From NCBI GenBank assembly GCA_025403435.1, contig CM046337.1:1247501-1311500 (forward strand): 64,000 nucleotides of DNA, in the 5' to 3' direction. Below, one piece after another: positions 60,868 to 64,000 of this stretch; position 1 is the first letter of the stretch; each line of letters opens with the position of its first letter. The DNA comes from Artocarpus heterophyllus. Taxonomy: Eukaryota > Streptophyta > Magnoliopsida > Rosales > Moraceae. The notes under the pieces are model-generated. The model worked only from the letters and a program-made list of their open reading frames with translations, was not told the origin of the DNA and searched no databases. Made by a program: the position numbers and the translations under genes.

Positions 60868-61356
60868 GGTTATCAGCCATTTTATAGAGTTTGTGCTTGG
60901 ACATAATGTCTTCAAATTGTCTTCTTAGCTCTGAGCTTTGCGTGTACATGCTAACTATTTACGGTGTGTAATCTGCAGGACTTGGACAGTTTGCTATGCT
61001 TTCTTCCTCTACTAAACCATCAAAGTAAAAACAAATTAAGTACCTATCCCAGAGCGTTATCACGTATCAAAATGATATATAATCTTAGCAGGTCATAGAA
61101 GGAGAAACAAAATGGCCATAATTAGAACAATCTTTACATAACAAGTGTCATTTGTTACAACAAAAAATTTTTACATTTAACTGTTCGCCCTGCTATAAGT
61201 TACAACTTACAATGAAATAAAGCCTACTCCTAGAAAATGAAATACAACAGAAGGGTCATCAACCTAGTTGAGTCACTAAATTAGCATATGGCACACTACA
61301 ACAAATACAGTGATGTAATTGGGCACTACGAGCATTCTAAGGCCCCAAGGTTACAG
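60868..61356. other. Spacer between convergent genes
   Basis: The hydrolase (plus) and EMSY-like gene (minus) converge here. It should contain both 3' UTRs. No other feature seen. Confidence 0.6.
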
Positions 61357-64000
61357 TTACACGTCATCACCATCATAACGCTGATCGTCCGGTACAAGTC
61401 TTCCTTCCCTGGCCATTTTATCCCCATTTGGACCCTCAACAGGTTGTCCTTCACCCATCTCATCAAACTGCCGTTTCCGCCATCCTCGTTCATGGTCCAT
61501 AGATTGCCCTTGAGAGAATGGATGATCTCCCTCATCTGCTTCTAAAGCAAAACAAATAATATAAAGAAATGGAAATGTAATCGTCATCCACAATTTTCAA
61601 GACGTTGTGTTGATACCTATAAACATACATCCAATTTAGTATAAATTTACCAACTCCAATGTAACTGGAAGTCAGCACTCTTAAGACAAATCGTAATAAG
61701 GTGGTAAAGCTTGGCAGATAGTATAATTTATGTTTCCCACCTCACAATGTTTACCACAAGAAATGGTCAATGGGTTCATATTTAACAGATTTAATATTAA
61801 CATGGACTAAGGCCAGTATTACTGGTAACAGGAAGACATATTTGGGAGCCCTTACTGTAAAGAAGAAGAGAAAGGCAAGGCATTGATTAAAAATTTATAC
61901 AAAACCAGGTCAATCTGACTATCCGAGAGTAAAATATTAAGATACAACAAAGGGTCGAAGAGGTTCATTGACTTTTATCTAGATGGTTATTATATGGAAT
62001 TAGTTATTACCACTTTCACCGTCAGATGCATCTTCAAGCTTCGCAATTGCATCAACCAAAGATTGTTCATGGTCCTGTGATGAGGACCAACGTCACAAAA
62101 TAATGCAAAGAAAAAGCACTCGGTGCAAGGAGAAGAGTAAAAGAATAGTTGTTCTTGGTTCTTACTTTCAGCACTTTTTTTGCCTTCTCAATTTCTATAG
62201 GGTCGGGATGGCTAGCACCAAAAACTTTTTCAACCTGTTTTAAGTTAACGCATAAAGGAAAAAACGAGTCATCAAGTGAGCAGCTAATTAAAAAACATCC
62301 GTAGAAATGAAGGGAAAAAAAAAAAAAAAGAATGAGAAATTAGTTTTCTTATACCTCCTTAATCAACGTGTCCGTGTGACGTATTTCTATATCACCCATG
62401 CCCTTCTTCCCAATGCCGTTCTGTTGTAAAGGGAAATCTTTCTTTGGTTGACCCTTTGTCGTCCCTCTACCTCTTCCAGCACCAGGAACTGCACTACCGC
62501 GTGCCATGGATTTCTTATTCCCTCGCCCGGGTCCAGGGCGGCCGCCTTTACGAGAAATCCCAGGATCTTCACCTTCCCATCTAATATCTTCAGGAGATAT
62601 CTACCATTGGAAGGTACAAAGTCATTAGCAAGAAAGTATCTTGCAATGCTAAAGATATTACTGCTCCAAATATGATTTTATTACCCCAGGCAAACAGTTC
62701 AAGAGGCAAACTATATAAGATGCTTACGCACTACACGGTACATGCCCCTGTATTAGCACTTTTGTCGAGTGCTAGGTGCCATCCGTACGTACATGGACAA
62801 AATTAATTATTATTAATCAACTAATATTTACCTAATTTCCAGTCTAGAATGGTATAATGGTTCAAGTTGCATAAAAAAGAAGGTATCAAGATACAAGTAA
62901 TCCAATTGACCAAGTAAGAGGACTTCAAATATATAATTTCTAACGACTCTTAAAACATTAAGTTACGAGTTTAGGCAAGTAATAACCCCTTGAAACCAGA
63001 AATTTTATAAAGAAAGGGAATATGGATGGAAAGCAAGCCCAACAAAATTCACCACCTTTCGAAACTAGCAATTTTATAGAGGGGAATATGCTAAAAGAAA
63101 ACGAACAAAATTCGGCTCCTGACAGCGGTGTAAGCCTCACATATTCAAGTGTAACCTTTTGATGGAAAAAAGAAAGTTAGGGGAGAGAAGTGCCACAACT
63201 TGTTATTCAAGTATTCAACATACATGGTCAAAAAAAGTATGCCACAATCTATTATTAAATGCCCAACAAGTATAAAAGATAAGGTAAGTGTAAATAAGAG
63301 GTTTTCATGCAAAGACGAATATTCACAACCATACAAGTTGCTTTCATTGAATTAATGAATTATGGACTAATAAACGCAGATTGACACCAGGATGCTGGTG
63401 CAAGCTACTAAATGTTCAAAATTGAAAAAAATGCATTTAGTACGAGTCATCAACCTGATGTACCCAATATAAATTCCTAAAAGTCAATTACAAAAGTAAA
63501 GCAAGTCTTCGTATCAAGTCATTAAGAGTCTCACGGTCGTAGCAATCATTTATTTTAAAACGAAATTTCAAACCTGAAAGGCATTAGGGAAACAAGGATT
63601 TTCTTCATTTATTCAAAACACCCAAAAAAAAAAAGAAGGAAATCAAAAGAAGGTGAGCTGTCTTACCTCTTTGAGATTAACCCATTCCCATGTCTCGTCT
63701 GCTGTATTAATATCATAAACCAGAGCATGTCGACCCTGTCAATAAAATAGGAATAGCAAGATTAAAAGGCAGCCCATATTTATTTAGATACGGATTTTTA
63801 TTATACTAAAAAAAATAAAAAAGATATTACCTCAAGAGCATTGTAGTCAGTTATAACAGCCTCGTAGAAGTGGTTGTCTTCAGGCCACCTCGTCCAAACT
63901 TTTCTTCCAATTAATGGATCAAAGGCTGCTCCCTCAGCAGCTTCAGTTGTTCCAAAGGCACCCGCGGAACCTCGATTTGTCGCTTGGGCCCTTCCAGCGA
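61357..64000 (-). CDS. EMSY-LIKE (EML) protein, 5' end outside the window
   Basis: Six exons on the minus strand, in gene order: 64000-63831 (cut by the window edge), 63735-63667, 62600-62355, 62234-62166, 62074-62011 and 61541-61357. The first two encode a Royal-family (Agenet/Tudor-like) domain: [20 protein letters not shown], then [20 protein letters not shown] and [17 protein letters not shown] Gly/Arg/Lys-rich linker follows, then helical segments ([31 protein letters not shown]). The C-terminal exon is highly conserved in this family ([34 protein letters not shown]). EML proteins also carry an N-terminal ENT domain, which would lie beyond the window. In Arabidopsis EML1-4 are nuclear chromatin readers linked to immunity (with EDM2) and seed development. 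The order and phases are intact. Which EML paralogue it is remains open. Confidence 0.93.

Noticed and set aside
62820..62880. A tRNA-like string (ATGGTATAATGGTTCAAG)
   Set aside because: No acceptor stem or anticodon arm could be folded around it. It lies in an intron of the EMSY-like gene.

Overview
The window is AT-rich nuclear DNA from a eudicot plant, probably a rosid. The basis is intron-containing genes with GT-AG introns, a chloroplast-targeted FabI-type enoyl reductase, plant-only families (RAV AP2/B3, NPF transporter, KH/CCCH proteins, EMSY-like) and many short plant-type transposon relics. No bacterial-style operons, CRISPR arrays, tRNA or rRNA genes were recognised. Species cannot be named from the sequence alone.

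Seven genes look functional. From left to right they are: an intronless RAV-type AP2/B3 repressor (688-1896, minus); a five-exon NPF7-subfamily transporter (18946-22864, plus); a three-exon protein with three CCCH fingers and a KH domain (33009-35903, plus); a twelve-exon plastid enoyl-ACP reductase (40186-43031, plus); a three-exon SANT/Myb plus bromodomain protein (51813-55406, plus); a two-exon alpha/beta hydrolase (59125-60867, plus); and the 3' six exons of an EMSY-LIKE gene (61357-64000, minus), which runs off the right edge. I joined the exons by hand using reading phase, splice sites and family knowledge. All phases close.

Three gene relics stand out. The NPF7 promoter, leader and first coding exon are duplicated in direct orientation about 12.8 kb upstream (3882-6794 against 16726-19824). 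The extra copy stops inside intron 1. A PB1-domain gene (13904-15637) is a pseudogene with a lost splice donor, two frameshifts and an in-frame stop. Fragments of an NSE4 (SMC5/6 kleisin) gene lie on the minus strand (43897-46398), with stop codons and a frameshift.

The rest is repeat-rich intergenic DNA. It holds two 120-bp PIF/Harbinger-like MITEs in opposite orientations, one nested in a 666-bp element. It also holds a dispersed MITE family with a shared internal motif, three foldback elements with long inverted arms, a retroposed unit with 13-bp target-site duplications, a cluster of AACGACAT motifs, and a tandem array of short ATGTCC...GGACAT palindromes flanked by two copies of an AT-rich repeat. 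The genes do not form an obvious pathway; they look like ordinary neighbours separated by transposon debris.
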